DNA from: Aeromonas encheleia
GTDB taxonomy: Bacteria > Pseudomonadota > Gammaproteobacteria > Enterobacterales > Aeromonadaceae
Assembly (NCBI RefSeq): GCF_900637545.1
Contig: NZ_LR134376.1
Location: forward strand, 3,305,001-3,369,000
Length of the DNA stretch: 64,000 nt
Direction of reading: 5' to 3'
Below are positions 36,343 through 44,944 of this stretch, in pieces. A program made the translations under genes and the position numbers. Position 1 is the first letter of the stretch, and every line of letters starts with the position of its first letter. The notes beneath the pieces are model-generated. The model saw only the letters and a list, made by a program, of their open reading frames with translations. It made no database searches and was not told where the DNA came from.

Positions 36343-37188
36343 ATGACAGAGATGGAAAAGAAAATACTGCTGACGGATTGCCCCGACGCCAAGGGCCTCA
36401 TCGCCAAGATCACCAACATCTGCTACAAGCACCAGCTCAACATCAACAAGAACGACGAGTTCGTGGACCACGAGAACGGTCGTTTCTTCATGCGCACCGA
36501 GCTGGAAGGCCGATTCAACGATGAGACCCTGCTGGCGGATCTCGACGACGCCCTGCCGGCGGGTGCCCAGCGCCGCCTGGTCAAGGCCGGCAAGAAGCGG
36601 ATCGTCATCCTGGTGACCAAGGAGACCCACTGCCTCGGCGACATCCTGATGAAGAATTACGCTGGCGCGCTGGACATGGACATAGTGGCGGTGATCGGCA
36701 ACTACGACACCCTCGCCGAATTGACGGGCAAGTTCGAGATCCCGTTCCATGCTGTGAGCCACGAGGATCTGAGCCGCACCGAACACGAAGAGCAGGTGCG
36801 CGCCATCATCGACGGCTACCAGCCGGATTACGTGATCCTGGCCAAGTACATGCGGGTGCTGACCCCGAGCTTCGTGGAGGCCTATCCGCGCAAGCTCATC
36901 AACATCCATCACTCCTTCCTGCCCGCCTTCATCGGGGCCCGCCCCTATCGCCAGGCGTTCGATCGCGGGGTCAAGCTGATCGGTGCCACCGCCCACTTCG
37001 TCACCGACGATCTGGATGAAGGTCCCATCATAGAGCAGGACGTGATCCACGTCGGTCATGCCTTCAGCGCCGACGACATGGCCAAGGCCGGCCGGGATGT
37101 GGAGAAATCCGTGCTGAGCCGGGCGCTGGAGCTGGTGCTGAACGAGCGCGTGTTCGTCTACGGCAACAAGACGGTGGTGTTCAAGTAA
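36343..37188 (+). CDS. purU: Formyltetrahydrofolate deformylase
   Basis: Releases formate from 10-formyl-tetrahydrofolate, supplying formate for PurT and balancing one-carbon pools. The 281-residue product has an N-terminal ACT domain (CPDAKGLIAKITNICYKHQL, FFMRTELEG). The formyltransferase domain has LAKYMRVLTPSF, the catalytic INIHHSFLPAFIGARPY and GATAHFVTDDLDEGPII with the catalytic aspartate. It is collinear with E. coli PurU. Start 36343 or the in-frame ATG at 36352; neither has a strong ribosome site. A terminator follows. Confidence 0.95.
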   Translation: MTEMEKKILLTDCPDAKGLIAKITNICYKHQLNINKNDEFVDHENGRFFMRTELEGRFNDETLLADLDDALPAGAQRRLVKAGKKRIVILVTKETHCLGDILMKNYAGALDMDIVAVIGNYDTLAELTGKFEIPFHAVSHEDLSRTEHEEQVRAIIDGYQPDYVILAKYMRVLTPSFVEAYPRKLINIHHSFLPAFIGARPYRQAFDRGVKLIGATAHFVTDDLDEGPIIEQDVIHVGHAFSADDMAKAGRDVEKSVLSRALELVLNERVFVYGNKTVVFK

Positions 37189-37213
37189 GCCGCGGCTCAC
37201 CGAACACCCAACA

Positions 37214-37239
37214 AAAAAGGCTCCCTCGGGAGCCTTTTT
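37214..37239. terminator. Bidirectional terminator
   Basis: AAAAAGGCTCCC/GGGAGCCTTTTT with a two-base loop between purU and the convergent DUF945 gene. Confidence 0.92.
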
Positions 37240-37252
37240 CATTAGCAGACTG

Positions 37253-38521
37253 TCATTCGTGCAGCGCCAGGCCGTTGATGGTGGCCACGCCCTTGTCGAG
37301 CTTCAGCTCGGCACTGAGCTGTTCAGGCTCCGCCTTCAGATAACCCTGGGCGGTGAACTGCGCCAGCATGGGCGCCAGCTGCGGGACGGCCTTGCCCAGC
37401 TGGTCGCCGAGTTTGGCATGGAGCAGACCGGACAGGGCCTGCATCCCCTCCTCGCTGCCCACCAACTGCTCCAGCGAGGTCGGTGCCAGCTTGACCTCTC
37501 CCTGCAGGCTGACGGGTTCGCCATTGAGCTGGGCGCTGAGATCCGTCAGCTGCAGCGTGGCGCCGCGTTGCAGCATCTTGTCCAGGGCCTGCTGGATGGC
37601 CACCTCATCCACCCGCTGGCCGCTGACCTCCTGCAAGGCCTGGTAGCCTTCCAGATCCAGCCCCTTCAGCTCCAGGTTCAGGTTGCCCTGCGTCAGCGCC
37701 AGGGTGTCGCTCTCATTCTCCAGATTGAGGGTCGCCACCTTCATCTGATAACGGCTGGAGAGCGTCTGGGCATCGTCCCCCGCCAGCTGGGTGGTCGTGC
37801 TCATCCCCTGCAGGGAGACCCTGACGCTCTCCGGCAGGGTCAGGGAGAAGGCAGACAGGGTCGCGTCGCTGCGGGGGGAGAGCCAGATCCCGCTGATCTC
37901 GGCCAGATCGGCGCTGCCCTTGAGATCCGCCAGCACCATGTCCAGCTTGCCCTGTGCCTCATGCAGCGTCATCCCTTGCCACTGGAAGACCACATGGCCA
38001 TTTCCCTCCAGATCGCCGCTGTAGGTACCGGTCATGGGCAGGAAGCTTAACTCGCTGACCCCGTCCTTGAGCTTGAAGTCATTGGCCCAGAAGCGGGCAC
38101 TGTTGCCCATGGTCCAGAGGCTGCTTGCCGACTCCATGCCGACTTGCCACTGCTGCATGCCGAGCGCGGTGAAGACCGGCGCCAGGGTGCCTTGGGCGGT
38201 ATCGAGCAGCAGATGGCTCTTGATATAGAGCGGCAGAATGCGGTTGTTGAAGCTGAGCTGCACCTCGATGGGCTCGCTCCCTGCCAGCTGGGGATCGAAG
38301 CTGGCCAGGGTCTGCGGCGTCACCACCACCTTGAGCACGCCGTCGCGGCTAAACAGATTCTGGCTGGACGGGATCCAGCTCAGCTCGATGCCGCTCTCCT
38401 GTTTGACCTTGATGATCTGCTCGGCCAGGGTCTGGTCGAAGGTATTTCCCGTGTACCAGCAGGCACCCAGCCCACCCACCACCAATGCCGCACCGACGGC
38501 CAGCGCCACTCTCTTCTTCAT
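37253..38521 (-). CDS. DUF945 (YdgA-like) envelope protein
   Basis: Family of about 500-residue Gram-negative envelope proteins including E. coli YdgA and YihF, of uncertain role. The 422-residue product starts with an uncleaved-looking anchor (MKKRVALAVGAALVVGGLGACWYTG). A long beta-rich soluble region follows, ending in helical repeats (LGKAVPQLAPMLAQFTAQGYLKAEPEQLSAELKLDKG). DUF945 is recognised from the anchor followed by a GNTFDQTL-type segment and the overall beta pattern. It is a single gene. Confidence 0.78.
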   Translation of the reverse strand: MKKRVALAVGAALVVGGLGACWYTGNTFDQTLAEQIIKVKQESGIELSWIPSSQNLFSRDGVLKVVVTPQTLASFDPQLAGSEPIEVQLSFNNRILPLYIKSHLLLDTAQGTLAPVFTALGMQQWQVGMESASSLWTMGNSARFWANDFKLKDGVSELSFLPMTGTYSGDLEGNGHVVFQWQGMTLHEAQGKLDMVLADLKGSADLAEISGIWLSPRSDATLSAFSLTLPESVRVSLQGMSTTTQLAGDDAQTLSSRYQMKVATLNLENESDTLALTQGNLNLELKGLDLEGYQALQEVSGQRVDEVAIQQALDKMLQRGATLQLTDLSAQLNGEPVSLQGEVKLAPTSLEQLVGSEEGMQALSGLLHAKLGDQLGKAVPQLAPMLAQFTAQGYLKAEPEQLSAELKLDKGVATINGLALHE

Positions 38522-38716
38522 CTTGATGTCATCTCCAAAGGCTCATTGGCGCACTCTACGGGGCAGAGGTGCGATGAGGCAAGCCCCATGCCGGGTCGAG
38601 GCTTATTATCTTGTGTCATAACAAGGGGCTAAGCAGACCGCTCAGGCCCCTCGCCTGCCGCTATCTGCAGCGGTAAGCGACGCGTCAGCCACCAGGACAC
38701 GAGCCACTGGCCTGCG

Positions 38717-40198
38717 TCAAAGCAGGGGGCTGAACATGTAGAAGATGTTCTCCAGCAATTTCTTGTACCAGGGACGGGCCCGCCACTTGACCAGCGACAT
38801 GGGGGTCGCCTCCAGCATGTAGCCCTGCACCAGCTGATTCATCTCGGCCACGAACGCCGGGTTGTCGATGAGCAGGGTCACTTCGAAGTTGAGCCAGAGG
38901 CTGCGCCGATCGAGGTTGACCGTCCCCACCAGGGCGAAATCGTCATCCACCAGCACACTCTTGGTGTGCAGCAAGCCGGCATCGTAGCGATATATCTCGA
39001 CCCCGGCCGCCAGCAGATCTTCCATGAAGGAGTTGCTGGCGTGGTTCGCCATCAGGGAGTCGTTGCGATGGGGCAGCACCAGCTGCACCAGCACGCCGCG
39101 GGCCGCCGCCGAGGAGAGCGCCGCCGCCAGCGGATCATCGGGCACGAAATAGGGGGTGGTCAGCACCAGGTGATGGCGCGCCTGGTAGATGGCCAGCAGC
39201 AGGCTCTGCTGGATGCAGTCGCCGCCGACGAAAGGGCCTGAGGGGATGAGCTGGGCCCGGTAGTTGGTCTGCGGCCAGGCTTCGGGCTCGTGCTGCAGGC
39301 TGTCGAGCAGGCGCTCGCCGGTTTCCATCTCCCAGTCCCAGACGAAGGTGGACCACATCAGCGGCACCACGGGCCCCTGCACCCTGATCATGATGTCGAC
39401 CCACTGGCCCACGCCCGCGTCCTGCTTGAAGAAGCGGGGGTCCACCATGTTCATGGAGCCGGTGTAGCCGACCCTGTCATCGATCACCACCAGCTTGCGG
39501 TGCATGCGCAGATCCTGGCGCTGGAACGGGATGCGCCAGGCACCGACCGGCAGCACCTCCACCAGCTTGACCCCGGCCTTGCGCAGCTGCCGCGGCCAGG
39601 CGGAGCGGAAGAAGGTCTTGCTGCCGATGGAATCGAGCAACACGCGACAATCCACGCCGCGTTGCGCTACCTCGATCAGCGCCTCGCACACTGTGTCGGC
39701 GTCCCCGCCGGGATGCCAGATGTAGAACTCCAGATAGCAGGATTGGGAGGATTGACGGATGTCGCGCACTATCTCCTGCAAGATGCTCTGTGGCTTATGC
39801 AGCAGCGTCATCCGGTTGCCGGAGAGCATGGGCATGGCCAGCCGCCCCTGGATCAGATCGTGCAGCGGCCGCGCCTTGCTGCCCACCTCGCAGCAGTGCT
39901 GGGGGAAGAGGCGGGCCAGCTGGCGGATCCAGATAGCATAGGGACGGTACATGGCCTGGGCGCGTTCGGCCCGCTTGCGGCCGAGCCTTATCTCGCCAAA
40001 CAGCACATAGAAGCCGACCCCGGCGAACGGGATGGCATAGATGAGCGACAGCCAGGCGAGGGAGACCCCGATGGGGCGCCGTTTCATCACCACCCGCAGC
40101 GAGATCCCCGCCACTATCACGGTGTGAAACAGCAGCAGCAGCCAGCCGAGGAAGCGGGAAAACAGCAACTGGATGTCGTATTCCAAACCGTCGAGCAA
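38717..40198 (-). CDS. clsA: Cardiolipin synthase A-type
   Basis: Inner-membrane phospholipase-D-superfamily enzyme condensing two phosphatidylglycerols into cardiolipin. Two N-terminal membrane segments (FLGWLLLLFHTVIVAGISL, LAWLSLIYAIPFAGVGFYVLFGE) are followed by two HKD motifs: MHRKLVVIDDRVGYTGSMN and LHTKSVLVDDDFALVGTVNLDRR. The frame is open to 40306, but a TTG at 40198 has a well-placed AAGGA. It gives about 493 residues, close to E. coli ClsA (486), and avoids overlapping the divergent gene. The C-terminal segment PWYKKLLENIFYMFSPLL matches the family. Confidence 0.92.
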   Translation of the reverse strand: MLDGLEYDIQLLFSRFLGWLLLLFHTVIVAGISLRVVMKRRPIGVSLAWLSLIYAIPFAGVGFYVLFGEIRLGRKRAERAQAMYRPYAIWIRQLARLFPQHCCEVGSKARPLHDLIQGRLAMPMLSGNRMTLLHKPQSILQEIVRDIRQSSQSCYLEFYIWHPGGDADTVCEALIEVAQRGVDCRVLLDSIGSKTFFRSAWPRQLRKAGVKLVEVLPVGAWRIPFQRQDLRMHRKLVVIDDRVGYTGSMNMVDPRFFKQDAGVGQWVDIMIRVQGPVVPLMWSTFVWDWEMETGERLLDSLQHEPEAWPQTNYRAQLIPSGPFVGGDCIQQSLLLAIYQARHHLVLTTPYFVPDDPLAAALSSAAARGVLVQLVLPHRNDSLMANHASNSFMEDLLAAGVEIYRYDAGLLHTKSVLVDDDFALVGTVNLDRRSLWLNFEVTLLIDNPAFVAEMNQLVQGYMLEATPMSLVKWRARPWYKKLLENIFYMFSPLL

Positions 40199-40294
40199 GG
40201 CGATTCCTTGGTGCAATGAACGAATGACGTGGGCAGATCCCGGGGGATCAGAATGGTATGCTGTAGCACAAACCCATTCTATCAGGTCGTTAGC

Positions 40295-40837
40295 ATGATC
40301 CTGCAATCTGTGCTGCTGAGCCTGGCCATGTTAGGTCAAGGCTCATATGACATCAATGAGCAGCAGATAAACCAGTACCTGCAATCCCAGGTGCAAGTCG
40401 ACAAACAGCTGGAATTGCCCGGCATCATCAAGGCCCATGTTCAGCTCGAGCAGAGCGATGTCCAGATCGGGCGCCAGAGCCCGGATACCGCCCGGGTGTT
40501 TGGCAAGGGCAAGCTGAAGATCTCCCTGCCGGACCAGACCCAGTACGACGCGCTGCTGAACATGACCTACGAGGCGAGACCGCGCTACGACAAGGCCCAG
40601 AGCGCACTGTTTCTCGATAACATGAAGCTGATCGACTACAAGCTGGAGCCGGCAGAGGCCGAGCAGAAGTTCGGTTTCATGCTCAGGATGCTGCTGCAGA
40701 GCATGGAGAAGCGGCTGGAGACTCAACCCGTCTATCGGCTCGACGCCAAGGATCCCAATCAGCTCTGGCTCAAGGAAAATCTTGTGGGGCTGGAGCTGTC
40801 ACCGGGCAAGATCCACCTGCTGACCAAGCCCCAGTAA
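40295..40837 (+). CDS. DUF1439 envelope protein (YceB-like)
   Basis: 180-residue protein of the DUF1439 family. The core (YDINEQQINQYLQSQVQVDKQLELPGI, then QIGRQSPD) parallels E. coli lipoprotein YceB, as does LDNMKLIDYKLEPAEAEQKF. Unlike YceB there is no lipobox cysteine; the N-terminus MILQSVLLSLAMLGQG looks like a short secretion signal. ATG 40295 has AGGT upstream and gives the signal directly. It is divergent from clsA with 96 bases between starts. Confidence 0.8.
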   Translation: MILQSVLLSLAMLGQGSYDINEQQINQYLQSQVQVDKQLELPGIIKAHVQLEQSDVQIGRQSPDTARVFGKGKLKISLPDQTQYDALLNMTYEARPRYDKAQSALFLDNMKLIDYKLEPAEAEQKFGFMLRMLLQSMEKRLETQPVYRLDAKDPNQLWLKENLVGLELSPGKIHLLTKPQ

Positions 40838-40841
40838 GCGC

Positions 40842-41282
40842 TCAGTTGTAAGCCGGGGTATTGGCCTGGCGCACCAGCAGATCGATCTGATAACCCTGCT
40901 CGCGCTGCTGGTGATACAGGGTATGGAGCGGCCCGCCCAGCTCGTGCAGGGGCAGATGGGCGAAGCCCGCCTTGAGGTAGAAGGGTTTCTCGAATGGCAG
41001 GGCGTGGCAGACCACCGGCTTGTCCAGCAGATCGTGACAGGCCCGCTGCAACAGGCGGGAACCCAGGCCCAGGGACTGGTAGTGCGGCAACAGCCTGAAA
41101 CCGCACAGGTGATAGTAATCCTGCTCGTCGCGCAGGCGCACGGCGCCCACCAGCCAGTGGGCATCGCGCACCACGAAGATCCGCTCGGCCAGATCCGGCA
41201 CATAGTGGGAGAATGTCGTCTCGTAGTAGTCCCTGATCAGGGAGAGATCCGCATCGCAGTACTCTTCGAAACTGAACTCCAT
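40842..41282 (-). CDS. GNAT-family N-acetyltransferase
   Basis: Acetyl-CoA-dependent acyltransferase of about 146 residues. The acetyl-CoA-binding region is visible as LCGFRLLPHYQSLGLGSRLLQRACHDLL, matching the Q/RxxGxG/A loop of the fold, and LPFEKPFYLKAGFAHLPL resembles the final strand-helix. The substrate is unknown. ATG 41282 (MEFSFEEYCDADLSLIRDYY) is chosen as a natural start; ATG 41306 has a slightly better AAGGGTGA site. It is convergent with the DUF1439 gene, only four bases apart. Confidence 0.82.
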   Translation of the reverse strand: MEFSFEEYCDADLSLIRDYYETTFSHYVPDLAERIFVVRDAHWLVGAVRLRDEQDYYHLCGFRLLPHYQSLGLGSRLLQRACHDLLDKPVVCHALPFEKPFYLKAGFAHLPLHELGGPLHTLYHQQREQGYQIDLLVRQANTPAYN

Positions 41283-41603
41283 TGCCCGCCTGCTTGTCAC
41301 ACCCATTTCACCCTTGGCCCAGCGGCCCTCTCTTTTCCATTCATCATCCGTGCCCGGCCGACCTGACAGGTCAGACCACAACCAAGATAACACGCCTTGG
41401 CGTCACAAAAAAACGCTGTTATTGATATCACGCACTGTAACTTTAGTAGCCAGCCGAACATTGGCGTCCGGCGCTGCACTTATCCTAGATGCCGGTAAGA
41501 TGCTGATGGATCCATCCTACCCGTTTTACGCATCTATGCCACAGAAACGCTCTCAAGATACTGATTTAAAATAAGAAGCTTGAAAAGCAAACATTTATTG
41601 GCA
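41283..41603. other. Intergenic region
   Basis: No gene, repeat or RNA recognised. The stretch 41385-41600 is AT-rich and should contain promoters for the leftward acetyltransferase and perhaps for the short frames that follow. Confidence 0.35.
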
Positions 41604-41708
41604 ATGCATCATTTTGGCCAGGCCCAACAAATGGCTTCCCTTGCGCAGCTTTTGGACCGCGCCAACCTGGGTGACACCTCGTCGCAGCCCAGTAGTGCCG
41701 CGGCCTGA
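41604..41708 (+). CDS. Short frame (34 codons), possible 5' part of the next gene
   Basis: Begins MHHFGQAQQMASLAQLLDRA and stops at TGA 41706-41708. Codon use is typical of the chromosome. The next frame (41714 onward) is open back to 41696, so the two overlap in different frames. They could be halves of one gene split by a frameshift around 41690-41710. No ribosome site precedes the ATG. Confidence 0.35.
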   Translation: MHHFGQAQQMASLAQLLDRANLGDTSSQPSSAAA

Positions 41709-41713
41709 GTCGG

Positions 41714-42049
41714 GTGCCTGCCGCGCAACCGGCCATCACCCACGATATTCCAACCAACGACGGTTTTCGCTACCAGATCCTGAACCAGACCGACGAGAGA
41801 CTGGCCTATGCCTATCTGCTCGGCAGCGGCGACTGCTTCGTGCTGTTCAAGCGCGGCAAGCAGGGGCTGGTCGGCATCAACAAGTGCGACTACGAGCAGG
41901 AGTACTGGCTCGATACCGCCAAGTTCGAGCTGGACTGGTATCGCACCTATAGAGATGTGCTCGAGCAGGCGGCCACCCTCAATGTGCAGAGCCAGTGGGT
42001 GCGGGTCGCCATCCCGGCGCGCGGTGCCCGGCTCTGGCTGCAGGAGTGA
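41714..42049 (+). CDS. Conserved-looking hypothetical protein
   Basis: Not recognised. From GTG 41714 the product is 111 residues: ITHDIPTNDGFRYQILNQTD, then LLGSGDCFVLFKRGKQGLVG and LDWYRTYRDVLEQAATLN. It appears to be a small soluble alpha/beta domain with two cysteines. There is no signal peptide or membrane segment. The GTG lacks a clear ribosome site, which together with the preceding out-of-frame short ORF suggests the true N-terminus may have been lost or shifted. A terminator-like hairpin follows. Confidence 0.55.
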   Translation: MPAAQPAITHDIPTNDGFRYQILNQTDERLAYAYLLGSGDCFVLFKRGKQGLVGINKCDYEQEYWLDTAKFELDWYRTYRDVLEQAATLNVQSQWVRVAIPARGARLWLQE

Positions 42050-42069
42050 GCGAGCTGACGCCCTGAGCT

Positions 42070-42091
42070 AAGGCCGCCTGCGGGCGGCCTT
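42070..42091 (+). terminator. Probable terminator
   Basis: Stem AAGGCCGCC/GGCGGCCTT with a TGCG loop, 20 bases after the hypothetical gene; the T-tract is weak. Confidence 0.6.
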
Positions 42092-42194
42092 CATGGTTCC
42101 CGCTTTTATTGCGGCCCGGCGCCTCGCCGAGCTTGTTCTGCCTCGCCCCTGATGCTTTACTCAACGGGGCTACCGAGGCTTAAGGAGCAAGCCG

Positions 42195-42962
42195 TTGAAA
42201 GCATGGATGTTGCTGGGAGCCATCCCACTGTTTCCCCTGTCCGTCTGGAGCCAGATACCGCCGCCGGCCGAGGTGGTGATCCTGGCCGCCGAGGCGCCGC
42301 CCTCAGTGCCTGCCGTGGCGCCTCCCCCACCGCCCGTGGCAACGCCAGCGATCGTAGCAACGCCAACGGTCGTGGCCGCGGCCCCCGTGCCGGCCTCCCG
42401 CCAGATCCAGGTCTACAAGTCGGTGCAGAAGAATGGCGTGATCCGCTACTCCGACATCATGCCCGATCAGGGTCACTACGAGCTGCTGCTGTTCAACGAC
42501 TGCTACGCCTGCGATCCCGCCTCCAAGGTCAACTGGCGCACCACAGGCCTCTTCCTCTATGACTATGCCAGCACCATCAAGGCGGCGGCCAAGACCTACA
42601 GCGTCGATCCCGCCCTCATCCGCGCGCTTATCCACGCCGAATCAGCCTTCAACCCGCTGGCCGTCTCCCGCAAAGGCGCCATGGGGCTGACCCAGCTGAT
42701 GCCAGCCACCGCCCGTGAACTGGGGGTGGGCAACGCCCTGCTGGCGGAGCAGAACATCTTCGGCGGGGTGAAGTACCTGGCGGGCTTGCTCAAGCAGTAT
42801 GACGGCAACATCTCTTTGGCCACCGCCGCCTACAACGCCGGGGCCGGTGCGGTGCAGAAGCACGGTGGCATCCCGCCCTATGCGGAGACTCGCGCCTACG
42901 TGGAGCGAGTCAAACTGCTGCACCAGCGCTACCGGGATATGCTGAGCGCCCGGGGCCTGTAA
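42195..42962 (+). CDS. SLT-domain lytic transglycosylase
   Basis: Secreted peptidoglycan lytic transglycosylase of 255 residues. A signal peptide (AWMLLGAIPLFPLSVWSQ) is followed by a Pro/Ala/Val-rich linker and a short DUF4124-like strand pair (QIQVYKSVQKNGVIRYSDIMP). The SLT domain has its catalytic glutamate in LIRALIHAESAFNPLAVS. GAMGLTQLMPATARELGV, the AAYNAGAGAVQKHGGIPPY loop and YVERVKLLHQRY follow. Translation probably starts at TTG 42195, which has AAGGAG eight bases upstream; ATG 42207 is internal. Two degenerate copies of the gene's own 3' end follow the stop. Confidence 0.88.
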   Translation: MKAWMLLGAIPLFPLSVWSQIPPPAEVVILAAEAPPSVPAVAPPPPPVATPAIVATPTVVAAAPVPASRQIQVYKSVQKNGVIRYSDIMPDQGHYELLLFNDCYACDPASKVNWRTTGLFLYDYASTIKAAAKTYSVDPALIRALIHAESAFNPLAVSRKGAMGLTQLMPATARELGVGNALLAEQNIFGGVKYLAGLLKQYDGNISLATAAYNAGAGAVQKHGGIPPYAETRAYVERVKLLHQRYRDMLSARGL

Positions 42963-43180
42963 AGCATCATCATTCCCCCGCGATCCCCGATACCGAGACC
43001 CGCCCCCCATATGGTGGAGCGGGTACAGCTGCTGCACCAGCGCTACAAGGAGCTGCTAAGCGCCGGGGGTCTGTAAAGCCCACATTATCCCGCCCTATGC
43101 CGAGACCCGCCCCCCATATGGTCGGGTGCCACTGCCACACCAACACCACAAAGCGCTGCCGAGCAGCTCGGAGTTTGTAA
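42963..43180 (+). repeat. Two decayed tandem copies of the transglycosylase 3' end
   Basis: The last ~100 bases of the transglycosylase gene (from GGTGGCATC, 42864, to TAA, 42962) recur twice in decayed form. Copy 2 ends with CTGTAA at 43076 and copy 3 with TTTGTAA at 43180, giving spacings of 114 and 104 bases. Copy 2 keeps TGGAGCGGGT and CTGCTGCACCAGCGCTAC. Copies 2 and 3 share CCGAGACCCGCCCCCCATAT, not found in copy 1, so they are closer to each other. None has a start. Confidence 0.85.
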
Positions 43181-43198
43181 AACCCACAACCCCATAAA

Positions 43199-43224
43199 AC
43201 AAAAAACACGCCCGAAGGCGTGTT
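43199..43224 (-). terminator. aqpZ terminator
   Basis: Minus-strand stem AACACGCC/GGCGTGTT (CGAA loop on the plus strand) followed by a T-run, 24 bases beyond the aqpZ stop. Confidence 0.9.
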
Positions 43225-43247
43225 CTAGAGCAGCATGTTGCGGGAGC

Positions 43248-43937
43248 TTATTTCTGCTCGGTCGCCACCATGCGATAGGCCAGGGCACCCAGGATGCCGC
43301 CGACGATGGGGGCAACCCAGAACAGCCACAGCTGGCTGACGGCCCAGTCACCCACAAACAGCGCCACACCTGTGCTGCGCGCCGGGTTGACCGAGGTGTT
43401 GGTCACCGGAATGCTGATGAGGTGGATCAGGGTCAGGCACAGGCCGATGGCGATCGGTGCGAAACCGGCCGGCGCGCGGCTGTCGGTGGCGCCCATGATC
43501 ACGAACAGGAAGAAGCCTGTCATCACCACTTCACACACCAGGGCCGCCAGCAGGCTGTAACCACCCGGTGAATGCTCGCCATAGCCGTTGGAGGCAAAGC
43601 CGGCAGTCACATCGAAGCCGGCCTGACCGCTGGCGATCACATAGAGCACGGCACCCGCCGCTATCCCGCCCAGCACCTGAGCCACTATGTAAGGCAGCAC
43701 ACCGGAGGCAGGGAAACGACCACCGGCCCACAGGCCCACGGTCACGGCCGGGTTCAGGTGGCAACCTGAGATGTGGCCGATGGCGAAGGCCATGGTCAAC
43801 ACGGTCAGACCAAACGCCAGGGAAACCCCGAGCAGACCTATTCCTACATTGGGGAATGCCGCCGCCAGCACCGCACTGCCACAACCCCCCAGCACCAGCC
43901 AGAAGGTGCCCATAAACTCAGCTGCATATGGTTTCAC
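43248..43937 (-). CDS. aqpZ: Aquaporin Z
   Basis: Inner-membrane water channel of 229 residues with six membrane segments and both NPA loops ([29 protein letters not shown]). The selectivity-filter arginine directly follows the second NPA. The N-terminus [24 protein letters not shown] matches E. coli AqpZ. It has its own terminator. A consensus CRP site about 124-140 bases upstream suggests control by cAMP-CRP. Confidence 0.95.
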   Translation of the reverse strand: MKPYAAEFMGTFWLVLGGCGSAVLAAAFPNVGIGLLGVSLAFGLTVLTMAFAIGHISGCHLNPAVTVGLWAGGRFPASGVLPYIVAQVLGGIAAGAVLYVIASGQAGFDVTAGFASNGYGEHSPGGYSLLAALVCEVVMTGFFLFVIMGATDSRAPAGFAPIAIGLCLTLIHLISIPVTNTSVNPARSTGVALFVGDWAVSQLWLFWVAPIVGGILGALAYRMVATEQK

Positions 43938-44057
43938 GCTAATAATCTCCCATGATGATGAAATATGAGCCGGGGCTCATGCGGACACTGTCATTAAACA
44001 GGCGCCACATTATGGGAGTGTGAATCAAGAAGATGAAGTGAGCCCATTTTGTCTATG

Positions 44058-44079
44058 AAATGTGACTAGCATCACAAGT
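44058..44079. promoter_or_regulatory. Consensus CRP-binding site upstream of aqpZ
   Basis: AAATGTGA-CTAGCA-TCACAAGT: both TGTGA/TCACA half-sites are perfect with the required six-base spacer and flanking A/T. It lies in the 286-base region between ruvC and aqpZ, oriented to serve aqpZ. Confidence 0.75.
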
Positions 44080-44223
44080 TATTGATTAATTAAGAGGATT
44101 GTCATTATCACGCGCTATGGACCTCACTGGTCCGACCGGAGCCTGCGACAGGCTGCGGCAACAGTGCTGATTTAATCAACAGTGGCGAAACGTTTTGCCG
44201 GACCGGATGGACCGTGCCGGTGC

Positions 44224-44745
44224 TCAGCGATAACGGCCGCGCACCGAGCCGGTCACCCGCCCCGCCATCTTGATCAGGCTCTGGCGGGTATGGAAGTGGC
44301 AGAGCGCCACCCCGAGGGCATCCGCCGCATCCGCCTGGGGCGTAGCCGACAGCTTGAGCAGATGAGTCACCATGTGCTGCACCTGCTCCTTGGCCGCCCC
44401 GCCCGTGCCCACCACCGCCAGCTTGATCTGGGTCGCCGAGTATTCGCTGACCGGCAGCAGGGCGTTGACCGCCGCGACTATGGCGCTGCCACGGGCCTGA
44501 CCGAGCTTCAAGGCCGAATCGGCGTTGCGGGCCATGAACACCCGCTCGATGGCAAACTCGTCTGGCTTGAACTGGGTGATGATCTCGCTCACCCCGTCAT
44601 ACACCTGCTTGAGGCGTGACGGCAGCTCGCCCAAGTCGGTGCGGATGCAGCCCGACCCCAGATACTCCGCCTTGCCTGCGACTATACGGATCACGCCGTA
44701 GCCGGTGATCCGCGAACCCGGATCTATCCCCAAAATAATGCTCAT
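44224..44745 (-). CDS. ruvC: Holliday junction resolvase RuvC
   Basis: Endonuclease that resolves Holliday junctions with RuvAB. The 173-residue product has the four acidic residues of the RNase H-like active site: [15 protein letters not shown] (Asp7), [11 protein letters not shown], and the C-terminal [12 protein letters not shown]. Length matches E. coli RuvC. ruvA and ruvB do not follow; the next gene downstream is aqpZ, so ruvC is a single gene here. Confidence 0.96.
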   Translation of the reverse strand: MSIILGIDPGSRITGYGVIRIVAGKAEYLGSGCIRTDLGELPSRLKQVYDGVSEIITQFKPDEFAIERVFMARNADSALKLGQARGSAIVAAVNALLPVSEYSATQIKLAVVGTGGAAKEQVQHMVTHLLKLSATPQADAADALGVALCHFHTRQSLIKMAGRVTGSVRGRYR

Positions 44746-44944
44746 GAAACCATCGTTGCTCTAAAGGCAGATCATGGGCGCCAAGATAGCAAACAAGCCC
44801 CCGCTTGGCTCGCATAGCCGCAGGCTGGCCCGCTGACTGCGCGCGGAAGCACCATCTTATACAGTGGTATGGCGACGCACTGACCAGTGCGTCCCATCAA
44901 GCCGTGGCCCATGCCAGCGTAAATCCCCCCTCCCCACCCGAGCG

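Noticed and set aside
37190-37242. Peptide MKKAPEGAFF-like starts near terminators
   Set aside because: These frames are read through A-run/T-run terminator stems, which always translate as MKKAP..GAFF; they are not genes.
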